Assembly (NCBI RefSeq): GCF_001625305.1
Contig: NW_017803268.1
Coordinates: 957,260 to 1,021,259, forward strand
Source of the DNA: Branchiostoma belcheri
Taxonomy: Eukaryota > Chordata > Leptocardii > Amphioxiformes > Branchiostomatidae
DNA length: 64,000 nucleotides
Direction of reading: 5' to 3'
The notes under the pieces were generated by a model that was given only the letters and a program-made list of their open reading frames with translations, did not search any database and was not told where the DNA came from. Position 1 is the stretch's first letter; every line of letters begins with the position of its first letter. A program made the translations under genes and the position numbers. Of this stretch, positions 36,001 through 46,857 are shown piece after piece.

Positions 36001-39000
36001 TGCAAGGTTGCAATTTTGTATATGACATGGGTTTAGGTCCGGACTTACAAGTCCGGAACTGAACCTAAACCTCTGGACTTGAATCCGGACCTGAACCTAA
36101 ATGTGGGTTTAGGTATGCAGCACTAACTTCAACAAGACTATGTGTAAACATACATGCTTTTTGCTTGCAATGTAGTGTATGCTTTGATCATGAGAGTTGA
36201 AAGACGTTTCATTACAAATTGATCAATATGATTTCCCTTGTAAATTGAACATACAATGAACAATATATAACTTTCTACCATCTACACGACCCTGTATTCA
36301 ATAAAAATTTGCTGCCAAAAGGCTACTAGTAACCTAAGCAAGTCAAAGGTTAATCCCCAGAATTTGTCCCTCCCAGGTGAGTGACTGGTGGGAGGAGTAT
36401 GTGTACCTGCGCGGGCGCTCCCCCATCATGGTCAACAGTAACTACTACGCCATGGACGCCATCTTTGTCCACCCGACACAGAACCAGGCCGCCCGCTGCG
36501 CTAATGTCATCTACTCCATGCTGCTGTTCCGCCGGCAGCTGGCTCGAGAGGAAGTCAGGCCGGTAAGTTTTCCTAATGCTAAGTGTTTCCGAGCTGTTGT
36601 ACATTATGTATTGTAGGAAGGTTAATTTCACCCAGGAAGCATGTTTGAAGCCTTCAAATACGGTATTCGGGCTAACCCGTACCAACATAACACTTTAACT
36701 TGGCATCGGTCACATTTATACACTTATTCTGGATTTCTTACATGTTAGAGACACGTTTCAGAGTGGATATAAATGTTTCCAAGTTTTAAAAACAAGAAAG
36801 TTTTCTCGTTAATGCAATCAAACAGGGTTTGGATCAGTGTTATAAAATGACTGAGAGGCTAGGCAAGTAGACACAACATCAAGAGGTCACGGGTTTGAAC
36901 CCTGACATTTCTTGCTAGATGTTGTGTCCCGTAGAAAGGCACTTAACAGAATTTTCCTCACTTCACCCAGGTGTTAAATGTGTACCTGACTTTGATTGGG
37001 AAGGTAAAAGGTATTGGAAGGAGAGGGATGGGCAGTCCACCTTCCAATACCATGCCCTAGACACAGTGGATTATCAACCCACTGCCCTTTTGACTATATA
37101 ATACCCTTTACATTTTTGACTAACAAATGGTATGTTTCTGTAGATCCTGGTGTCCAATGCAGTGCCTCTGTGCTCCTGGCAGTATGAACGGATGTTCAAC
37201 ACCACACGTATCCCTGGAGTGGAGACAGGTACATATATATGCTTTTTAAAAGATTAAAAGAGTCAGTATCGATAGAAAAGATGCTGACTTGACATTCTAT
37301 TTCACATGGTGGGGAATTTCAATCTTCACGGGGAACAACGGACGTTAAGCCGTGCAGTGAGTGTGAGTGAGTGATGAGATGACCTGAGCATTATTTTTGG
37401 AAAAGGTAAAAAAATGTCTTTTAACTTTTAGATATATGAGATAATAGCTATATATATATAGCATCATGCTTTTGTTTTTGTCTATTCAGACAGCCTACGT
37501 CACTGGGATGACAGTAAACACGTGGTGGTCTATAGTAGAGGACGTTACTACAAGTTGCCTGTCTACTTTCTCGGCCAGCTCATTCGTCCCTGTGAGATCC
37601 AAGCGTAAGTAGCAAAAATTTCCTACAAACAGTTGCTCTCTTTTTGAGGGCCATGTCCTCTATTTTTCTCATTTTGTTCTCCCTTCAATTTTAATGTACA
37701 TGTATTCCAGTATGTATCTTATACCGAAAAGAAGATTCTGGCATAAATTCTATTTTTTGTGTAGATCCAAGTACTTATGTCTTTACCTGGGAGAATGGGG
37801 AATGGGGAGGGAGCTCCCAAAATTGCACATGGCATTTCAATTCATGCTTCAGTCAAAGTTGATGATCAGGCAATAATGTAAGTGACTTTAAAAAAACAGA
37901 AAAGAGTAAAGAAATAACGCTGGTCAATGTTTGAAGGCTTGCAAAGATGCATACATTTTCTGTTTATGTGGGGTCGTGTGGCATAACAGCAGTGCTTGAC
38001 TCGGACCCAACAAGTCCCGGGTTTGAGTCTGACATGCCACTGATTTTGTGCCCTTGGGAAAGGCACTTTACACCACTTTCCTCACTTAACTCAAGTGAAA
38101 ATGAGTCATGTCCTGTCCAACAGCTGTCTGTGTCCCACGTGTATTGTATTGTTACAATTTCAATGAATCAAATCAAAATATTATGATTCAACTTCGATCT
38201 CCAGGCAAATTGAGAAGATTTTGCTTGACAAGTCGGAGCCTGCTTTTGGGGAGGAACATCTCGCTGCGATGACGGCTGGGGAACGCATTCCGTGGGCCAA
38301 GGCTCGCCAAAAGTTCTTCAGCAAGGGTGTCAACAAGACCTCACTCGATACCATCGAGCAATCCGCATTCTTTGTCACACTAGATGAAGAGGAGCATGAC
38401 TATGACAAGGTATAGGAGATCTTTAAGCCATAAATTTATTAAGGCTTAATGCTATGAATTCTTGTCCATGTATTACTAAGTAGTCATTTTAACGTTCCTT
38501 TGACAAGTGTTAGCCCTGTCAATGTACTTTATTTGTGCTTGTTTGAATAAACTAAAACATGACAGCAGAATTGGCTTAAGTCTTCAGTTAAAGCTTGCTT
38601 GCTAGGATCATAATTAATGCACTATAGTTAGTAAAAGCCTTATATGATATCTATCCATTCTTTGGAAGTGGCATGGAAAAAAAACTTTAACTTAGTTTAA
38701 GACATCGCTGCAGAATTAGCTACTACCAAAATTGAACAAGTTGTGCTCTATTTTTCCTTGTTGCAAACAAATACGGATTTACAGAGTTTTAAAACTGCGG
38801 TGGATTCAAAGGTAAGATTTGCATCTTTTAATGTAAAAAGAATAATCCATTTCTCCTCTTCAACATTCCTTAGTTTCATAAGCTATTCTAGAATTTAAAA
38901 AAAAAAATGCCATAACTTAATTATCAAATGCTACCATGCCTGTCCAAGCAATGTTGGATCATCACACAATGCTTTTAGAAAGTCTTAGTCTGCTAATGTG

Positions 39001-42000
39001 CTTAACCCAATGTTGTTGTTTTTCTGCCCCTTTTTTGTCTGCTTGCAATGAACGGACAAACTACGTAGTTCTTTCAGGATTTGCTTGAACCAGCTGGAAA
39101 AAGAAATGTCGAGATAGTGGTATGTGCTTTTAGACTGCGCACAGACATTGGTGTCTATATTATTTTGGTTGTGGTTCTCTTTTTTTTTTTTACCCCTTAT
39201 GGCCTTAGCAAGCTACAGTAGTTGCTTTTTTTCAGTGGTGCAATGGTTAACAATACTACATGTACATGTCACCAAATACTTCGGCATGAAAGTTCATCTG
39301 AGTTGGTAAATTACATTATGAAAAACTTAAACTGTTCTCCAACTCAAAATTTGACTCACAGCATTTGGGTCAGATAGCTGAGGAAGACTGAGTGATTCAG
39401 TCGAAAATTTCTGGTGAGTCAAATTTTGAGTTGGAGAAAAGTTTAAGTTTTTCATAGTCACCAAATACTTGTAAGCATTTGATATGCTGGAATAGTGTAA
39501 GGAAGTAGGCTTATGTAATATTGGTTTCAAATGGTGAGGAGGTGATGGGCAAAGAAAGTCCCCTTTAATTTTTGCATTAATGACAATTTCTAAACAACCA
39601 CACATTGACTAAAAGTGGATTTATGTGGCCCATGATTTAAGAATTGGAATAATGATGCAAAATGCAAAAATAACACATTTAAGACACAGCAAAATATGCA
39701 GATCTATGAAATTTGCTGAACCTTCATTGGTAGCCCAATGGTCACAGCTTCTAGGTGGAAAGGGGCCGGGTGTAACATACTTGATTAACTCAAAACATGC
39801 AGAATTTTTTGAAAGTACTGACTGTTTTTATTATGTCCCCCCCTCCCCATATTTACTTTACAGGATGGTCAAAATGACATGGTGTCGAGCTATGCAGAGT
39901 CACTGCTACACGGGAAGGCCTACGATCGCTGGTTTGACAAGTCCTTTACTCTGGTGGTTTACAAGAACGGACGTATCGGGGTGAACTGTGAACACTCCTG
40001 GGCAGATGCACCCATCGTTGGACATCTCTGGGAACACACCATGTACTATGATGGAAAAGGCATTGGGTAATGATGATGCTGACTATTTATTCTGTCTAGT
40101 CCAAAAGCCCTAGCCTCTACAAGGCTCTATAAATTTGCCAGAAAGACAGATAACATACCAGGGGAGTTGGTCCGCTAGAGGGTACATTTTGTCACTCCCA
40201 AACTACATGTAGGTAGCGGCAAAATGCACTTTCGAAGTCTTCATAGTGTTCCCCTTTTCTGCTGTTTGCTGATACATGTAACTTGATAATAAGATTGTGA
40301 GATGTCATTGAAAGACAAGTTTCAATAATCCCTAAATTTGTTCATGTTTCTATCAATTTTTTCCTGAATGTTAATCGGACCGCTTTGACTTACATAAAGA
40401 ATGTACAAAACGTATGTTAAGATTGTATGTTACCTTGAGGGCTGACTAAATAATTATATATGAACATAGTTTCTTGACAACCATAAAAGTAGGCCAATTT
40501 ACAAGCAAGAAACATACGAAAACTGCAAAGTTGTTTGCAGTTTTTTTAATGCTTTTGTGCGTACCCATATACAGTTCTTGTATGCTTTTGTGCATACGCA
40601 GGGTTTTTATATGCTTGTGTGCGTACACAGTATAATACCATAAGGTCCTTGCCTTGGTGTAAATTTTTGGTGTATCCTAACAGGTACGGAGAAGACAAAA
40701 ACACCATCGGACAAGCGTCCCTCCCCCTGCCTCCCCCTCTGCGGCTGAAGTGGGACATCTCGGAGGAGTGTAATGAGGTGATTGAGTCCCAGCTGGTGAC
40801 TGCAGCGGCTCTGTCGGAGGACGTGGACATGCAGCTCATGGCCTTCAAACACTACGGCAAGGACGTGTGCAAGAAGTGCCGCATCAGCCCAGACGCATGG
40901 ATACAGATGGCTCTGCAGACAGCTTACTTCAGGGTACGTTAAACTGCAGTATATTGCATACAAAGTTATGACTATAATGGTCCCTTTCAGTTTGGGAAGA
41001 CACATAAGTTTCTAGCAAATTTTCATGACAACTCGGTTCTGTGACTTCAAATGCACGACAGAAATGAAAGTACAATAAAGTTATGTATAAAATACTAAGC
41101 AAAGATGGCTCTACAATAGGCTTGTGCATTTATCAGTAATACTTTGAAATGTGACTGAGGTTTGAATATGACCATTCAAAAATTCCCATTGTTAAGTGAC
41201 AGTCGTAAATGTACTGTTTAATAGGTACAGAAAAAAGGAAGCATCATGTATTGGACCAGGTATAATCTTTGAAGAGATGGCAATAAAGCATTAAGACAAG
41301 ATTGCCTGATAGAATTAACTCTGCTATGTATACATGATGGTATTTAGCAAAGTTTACTCTGTAACATTACAAAAACAAGTTTTAACCACAGTATGATCAA
41401 TTATGATATAGTCTTGGATATATTAAAAAAATTATTATGATTCTTCTTCTTTCCACACTCTAGGACCAGAACAAGTTTGCGCTGACATACGAAGCATCAA
41501 TGACTCGTCTGTTCCGTGAGGGTCGTACCGAGACCGTGCGCTCCTGCACCATGGACTCCTGCAACTTTGTACGCTCCATGGATGACCCTACCAAGACTGT
41601 AAGTCTGACAAAACTTACTGTCCCTTTTTTAAACAGGTTCATCAGTCATGTATAGATTTAACTGTTAGTAGCACATTCATACTAGATCAGTGACTGTTTT
41701 TGAAAGGTAGTAAACATGCACATTGTACCTCCTACTCTGCAAGGAGGCGGGGGAGGCCAGAAGAGCTACGCAAGTCTCAACCTAGTCTTGTGTTCTATTT
41801 CAAAAACAGTCACTGATGTGTTCTACTACATTGTTTGTAACAGCCCTTTCTTTCTACTTCTGGGATGCAAAGTGTTGCTGGAAACAGTTTCTTGTACATG
41901 CATGTAGAACTAAAATTTGACATTTTGTATGTATACATTTGTATATATATGTCTAGAGCTAGAAGTTCAAGGGTTAGGTGTAACAAGTCGATCGGTGTAA

Positions 42001-44681
42001 TATAGCCAGCTGCCGCCGCGCCGCGTGCCTGCGAAGCTGGTGTGTTACGCCGAAAGGCGGTTATACCGGCTATACAGATACAGATACAGATACAATCATG
42101 TAGCTTTTACTGGCCTATGAGTAAAAATAATAAGTCTTTTGTTGAACACACCTTCAAATAGTGACTTTAACATTTTGTATGTATAGCTTTTACTGGCCTA
42201 TGAGTAAAAATAATAAGTCTTTTGTTAGTTACTATAGATGTGAATGAATGAATGACTGGTTTATTTCAATTATAAAATCAATAATAAAATCACAGACTAG
42301 ATGACATGCCATTGCAGTTACAAAATCGCTGAATTGAGGCATGATTCACAATTAAAAGATTAAATTTTGTTAGATTACACAATTATATACGTTTATATAA
42401 GACAAACAGACACCACATGTGATATTTTTCAAACCCCTGTTAAAAACCCACACCTGATCTAGATGTGAATAGTATGATGGACATTCAGTTCATTACTTGT
42501 GTTTTCAGAATGAGGACCGTATCAAGCTGCTGCACCAGGCAGCCATCACCCACCAGAACTCCTACCGGAACTGTATGACTGGGACAGGTATCGACCGTCA
42601 CCTCTTTACACTCTATGTGGTGTCCAAGTATCTCAAGGAGGACTCCAAGTTCCTTGGCAAGGTCAGTAGTTCATGGAACAAAAGTTGTACATCTAAATCA
42701 TTGTGTTCTCATAGCTTTGACAAGAACAATGTAATTGGAAAAACATGTTCTCCTGTACTAGTAGCTACATTTACTCAGTCCTGGCATGAAATCTTCATGG
42801 TGAAATGATCTCATTCTTCTTGAAACACTGAGCTGTAGAATCTAGTTTTCTGCAGGAAGACAAGCTCTTTAGGTCTATCACCCAGTTTGAATTGTAAAAG
42901 CTGTGATCAGTGTACAGAAGTATTATGTTGGGTTGCCGAGCTGTGTTTTGTGTGTCTTCTTTCTAGATTGAGTAGGTTGACAGGAAGTGGGTGTGGGGAG
43001 GGGAGATTAACAGGCAGATGGTCAAAAGGTTTACATGACAAGATTGACACACAAGTAGAATAACAGGAGGTCAGACACATAAATTCAGAAATGAGGTCAC
43101 AAAAAAGCCCAAAATATTTGACAGAAAAGTCTGATTTAGATACAAGATACAAGATACAAGATCTCTTTATTGGAAATCGCAGTGTTGCCACTGAATTAAA
43201 ACCAATTTACAATTCAAAATAAGGAATTCATTAAAAGGTGGAATTCATTAAAAGCTGGAATGCATTAAAGTTCACAAATATGGACAAATTATACACACAC
43301 GTTACAAAAAGGGTTACTGTCCGTGCTGGTTTACAAGTCTTGTCATGTACGGCACACAAGAGTTCAAGTACCGCTTCGTTCTGGCTTTCGGACAGTTCAG
43401 TTTGTGGTTGTTGCGTGTCACTCCTCCTGTGATCTGAGCCCTGGGTGGTGGGAGCCAGTCCCTGAACTCAGAGCCTAGCAAGGACCTAGCAAACTTCAGA
43501 GTCAGCTGTTCACGCCTGTTAGGTCAGTGTTCTGAAGTATTCCCATAATGCCTGTTTCTGTATACAGGTGCTGAGTGAACCCTGGCGACTGTCGACCAGT
43601 CAGACTCCTCACCAGCAGACCAACCTGCTGGACCTCAGGAAACATCCCGAGTACATCTCAGGGGGAGGAGGCTTCGGACCGGTACTTCAACTTTCATTAT
43701 TATCTACTATGTACTGTATAACCCATTCAAGTCATGTTGACAATAAGTTAAAGGCTTAACAGAATGTCAGAAAAATATGTAACATAGAGTTGAAGAATTG
43801 TAAGATTCGGTTGGAAAGACACAGTGAATGTTCAAATGTTATAGAGTCTGAAATTATTATCGGTTACATGTGTACATATATACGGATACTGTGAATGTGT
43901 GATATACATTGTAGCTTATAGCTGGAAGCATGTTTGTTGCATGGGCATGTAAGCGTCTATGCTGCCATGACATTGGGAAGAATTGGATAGTGTTCAGTTG
44001 AATGTTTTACTGACTATAGAGTGTCCATGTGTTTTGTTGCCCAGGTTGCTGATGATGGGTACGGTGTGTCCTACATCATTGCTGGGGAGAACGCCATCAT
44101 GTTTCACATCTCCTCCAAGCATTCCTGCAACCACACTGTGAGTGTCACTTCAATGTGTCAACATACAATGTAAAGCTTATTTTCCATGGTATACTTAGGA
44201 CTTAGCCTTTAATCTAATCTGTTCTAGATCTTATTTTCTGGGCTTTTAACTGTACAGACTGTTTCAATTTCTACATGTAGTTAGGGCTCTTTCTTACTCT
44301 CTAAATAGAGGATAGGCATGTTTTTCAAATCTTTTTTAGACATCCTGTTAGGCTTCTTTTCTACCCGCTTTTCTTTGCCAGGATACCGAAAGAGAAGCCA
44401 TCAAAATACAAACTTTGAGAGCGTGACAAAATGTCTATAAAAGCTAGAAAAAAATAGGAAAACAAGAATCATACACATGACTGTATATACATGTACCTCA
44501 AACATATTCCTTGTTTTTTCCAAGCACACAACTACCCTGTGTATGTTGTCTTGGTAATTCTGGATTATAGTAAACAAAATCTTTTGTCTTTATTTTTCAG
44601 AGTTCCAAGAGATTCATGAAGAACATTGAGAAAGCTCTGCTGGACATGAGAGCCTTGTTCAACATGACAGACAAGAAATGA
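33055..44681 (+). CDS. CPT1: Carnitine O-palmitoyltransferase 1 (outer mitochondrial membrane)
   Basis: Transfers long-chain acyl groups from CoA to carnitine, the entry step of mitochondrial fatty-acid oxidation, and is inhibited by malonyl-CoA. Exons: 33055-33195, 33642-33781, 34324-34495, 35039-35278, 36377-36562, 37144-37228, 37490-37604, 38205-38409, 39864-40066, 40684-40933, 41464-41598, 42509-42661, 43568-43681, 44045-44137, 44601-44681 (2,313 nt, 770 aa; human CPT1A has 773). The start gives MAEAH, keeping Glu3 and His5, which mediate malonyl-CoA sensitivity in mammalian CPT1A. Membrane spans are at about 61-77 and 103-122. Catalytic His472 is in [16 protein letters not shown]. The untranslated leader enters the first coding exon at 33029. 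Two possible microexons (38785-38811, 39078-39119) are not in this count. The vertebrate CPT1A/B/C split cannot be applied to a single pre-duplication gene. Confidence 0.96.
33218..33265 (+). repeat. Fragment of a TATCTG-repeat element
   Basis: Four to five TGTATC units followed by TGTATAGCCAGTATAA. It matches, in reverse orientation, the end of the hairpin element at 41975-42095. Confidence 0.5.
35731..36125. mobile_element. Non-autonomous DNA transposon in CPT1 intron 5
   Basis: Ends AGTGCTGCGTACC and GGTTTAGGTATGCAGCACT are approximately inverted, and internal GGACTTGGATCCGGACTTG-type motifs are repeated in both orientations. No coding capacity. Confidence 0.6.
36845..37100 (+). mobile_element. 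tRNA-derived SINE in CPT1 intron 6
   Basis: GGCTAGGCAAG (A-box-like) is followed by CACGGGTTTGAACCCTGAC, a close match to a tRNA B box. Next comes the conserved body AAAGGCACTTAACA...TTCCTCACTTCACCCAGGTG, which recurs at 38050 and 49590. It is a SINE, not a functional tRNA gene, because no cloverleaf closes. Confidence 0.7.
37965..38135 (+). mobile_element. tRNA-derived SINE in CPT1 intron 8
   Basis: B-box-like CCCGGGTTTGAGTCTGACAT is followed by the family body GAAAGGCACTTTACACC and TTTCCTCACTTAACTC, as in the copy at 36845. Confidence 0.65.
38785..38811 (+). CDS. Candidate alternative microexon 1 of CPT1 (27 nt)
   Basis: Flanked by TTTACAG and GTAAGA. It is phase 0 on both sides, like the surrounding introns, and encodes SFKTAVDSK. 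It would insert nine residues after HDYDK and before DGQNDM, in the linker just upstream of the catalytic exon. No expression evidence is available, so it may be chance. Confidence 0.4.
39078..39119 (+). CDS. Candidate alternative microexon 2 of CPT1 (42 nt)
   Basis: Preceded by TTCTTTCAG and followed by GTATGT. It is phase 0 and open, encoding [14 protein letters not shown]. It sits in the same intron as the 27-nt candidate and would lengthen the same variable linker. Confidence 0.4.
39318..39455. mobile_element. Palindromic MITE in CPT1 intron
   Basis: About 45 bp of near-perfect terminal inverted repeat (ATGAAAAACTTAAAC ... GTTTAAGTTTTTCAT; CAACTCAAAATTTGACTCAC mirrored) around about 45 bp. 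Confidence 0.8.
41683..41826. mobile_element. Palindromic MITE in CPT1 intron
   Basis: TCAGTGACTGTTTTTGAAA at the left is mirrored by TTTCAAAAACAGTCACTGA at the right, with a GC-rich GGAGGCGGGGGAGGCC interior. Confidence 0.8.
41975..42095. mobile_element. GC-rich hairpin element ending in GATACA repeats
   Basis: GTAATATAGCCAGCTGCCGC pairs loosely with GGCGGTTATACCGGCTATAC, then four ACAGAT units follow. A piece of the same element lies at 33218-33265. Confidence 0.55.
42099..42230. repeat. Direct repeat of about 46 bp
   Basis: TAGCTTTTACTGGCCTATGA continuing to GTCTTTTGTT occurs at about 42101 and again at about 42185, separated by about 40 bp. Confidence 0.8.
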
Positions 44682-46406
44682 TTTCAGCAACCCAAGCCAT
44701 ACACTGAACAGGCTCTCTACTTAACAATGCAAGAGGTCCAATGTTTAAGAAATAATGTAATTGTTTGATTAATATCTAACACTATAAGGGTGGTGTTTTA
44801 GGAAGCTTTCTTGTTGTGGCGAGATTTTGCGGTTTAAATTTTTGCCATAGTTTGATACTAAAAAGCAAAGTGAGGTGAACTTTAAAAACTGTTTTGTTGA
44901 AAATAGGAATATTTAAGGTGTTTGGGTTGGTACTTTTTGGTGTAACATAGTTAAGGTAGTGACTTTTGCACCTCAGTCGGCAAGAAAAAACTGTCATCAC
45001 AATTTTATCCAAAATACCACAACAGTTGATTTGAGAACATCATGATATCTATTATCAATAATATCTTTATGCTGTTATTGAGTGTTGTTAAAGTCCCTTG
45101 TATAATGTAATTGGGACTAGCTTCAGGAATTTAGATTATCAATATGGGTGACAATGTACATATTCAAAATGATTCAACAATTTGTGCTATTTGCTAGAAT
45201 TATTTTCAAGAGTGCCAATCACAAGAAGTTTTGCATAACACATACACCTTCTTTGTGGTTTTAAAGTAATTCAACTGCCATTTTGAAAGGCAAGATAGAT
45301 ATGGAAGTATTCAGCTTTTGATATTTTGTTGCTGATGGAAAACTTTTAGAAATGTTGAAAAAAAATTAAGCAAATTGTTCATTGTATGTCATTCCGTTTT
45401 TTTCTGCAGTGTATGCATGTTACCTGTTTCATATGCAGGCAAGCATTTTGAGTTACATTTTCACTGTGTGTATACATGTATGTACATATGTGCATGTATG
45501 TATAATTTACCTCAGTGTCATATGATACAATTTTTTAGTATTTTATCTAAAAAAGTTGTTCACCTGAACAAAATGTGGATTGTGGTGTGTTTAGAAATCG
45601 TTGAAGCCAAGTAATTTGACATATAAAAAGTTTAGGTTATTTTGGGTTTATATTTAGTTTGTTTGAAAAATTGATGTTAATTGATAGTAAAAAGCCATTT
45701 AGCAATTATAAACTGTTGTCTTATGTATACTGCAAAATACAATGCAAAAATTTAAGGCTGTACCATACATGTTCTAGTTGGACACTACTTTTGACTGTAC
45801 ATGTATAAATTGTAATGTTTAAATCAGGGTAAATGCAGTGGCTGTGTCCTTGGATAGTTATAAAGCAAGCTATTATAATATTACATAAACACATTATTTT
45901 AGTATCATATCATATTGATCTTCCCATTTTAAATTGCTTGAAAGTTATTGTTATCGTCGGTGAAGGGGTATGCGGTGACAGCATGCAAAATGGGTACAAG
46001 TTTGTTGCAGTTAAGATACATTGTGCTCAAAATGTTCGAATCACTTGTACATGTAGTACCAAGTGTATTGAATTTCATACATTTATTTACCTTTTTTGCT
46101 TTTCTTGTATGTTGGTATTTTAGGTAGATAAAGTACTAGTAGTATTGCTGTTATACACCTTTACAATGTAAAATTAATGTAGGAGATGGGGAAGTATATA
46201 AAATATAGAAAATAAGTGAGATTCAAGCGTGCTATGTGCTTTTTAATGTACATAATTGGGTCCTGTTGTATTGTTTAGAGAACTACTTCAAAATGGTTAG
46301 TATGAATATGGAGGTTATGGAACCATTTATTTTACTTTTTCTTGCTCTACCAACCTAACCGTTCAGCAATCTGTTATTGTTTTGGAAAAAAGAAAAGCTT
46401 TCATGG

Positions 46407-46412
46407 AATAAA
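46407..46412 (+). terminator. Candidate CPT1 poly(A) signal
   Basis: AATAAA about 1.7 kb after the CPT1 stop codon and about 450 bp before the TTLL12 start codon. The intervening sequence shows no coding pattern, consistent with a long 3' untranslated region. An earlier signal cannot be excluded. Confidence 0.45.
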
Positions 46413-46490
46413 AGAGATCAAGAGCAGATGTCTGTAAAAACCAAGCAAATCAGTAAAAATAGTGGCCAAACTAAAAAATGGTCATCAAAC

Positions 46491-46846
46491 ATGTAAACAA
46501 ACAAATAACACAATAGCAATATCTGGGTCATCAGGTAAAAAAAAAATGGTTGCTTCACATGTAGACAAACAAATAACACAATATCTGGATCATCAGGTAA
46601 AAAAATGGTCACCACACATGTAGACAAACAAATAACACAAATTATATCTGGGTCATCAGGTAAAAAAATGGTCACCAAACATGTAGACAAACAAATAACA
46701 CAATATCTAGGTCATCAGGACAAAGAATGGTCACCAAACATGTAGACAAACAAATAACACAATATCTAGGTCATCAGGAATGTACCGGTCAAATGTAGAC
46801 AAACAAATAACACAATATCTAGGTCATCAGGAATGTATCGGTCAAA
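46491..46846. repeat. Minisatellite of six units ending at the TTLL12 start codon
   Basis: Units begin ATGTAGACAAACAAATAACA at about 46491, 46559, 46618, 46681, 46740 and 46793, with spacing 53-68 bp. All contain ATATCTGGGTCATCAGG or a close variant. Unit tails diverge between early (AAAAATGGTCACC) and late (AATGTACCGGTC) units. The last unit stops 12 bases before the ATG, so the array must overlap the promoter or 5' leader of TTLL12. Confidence 0.9.
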
Positions 46847-46857
46847 GGTCAAGCAAC

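Noticed and set aside
36845-37100. tRNA gene suggested by a B-box match
   Set aside because: No cloverleaf, acceptor stem or anticodon arm forms, and the sequence continues into a repeated SINE body.
46491-46846. Regular repeat array as a CRISPR
   Set aside because: Whole units repeat without unique spacers, the host is an animal genome and no cas genes exist. It is a minisatellite.
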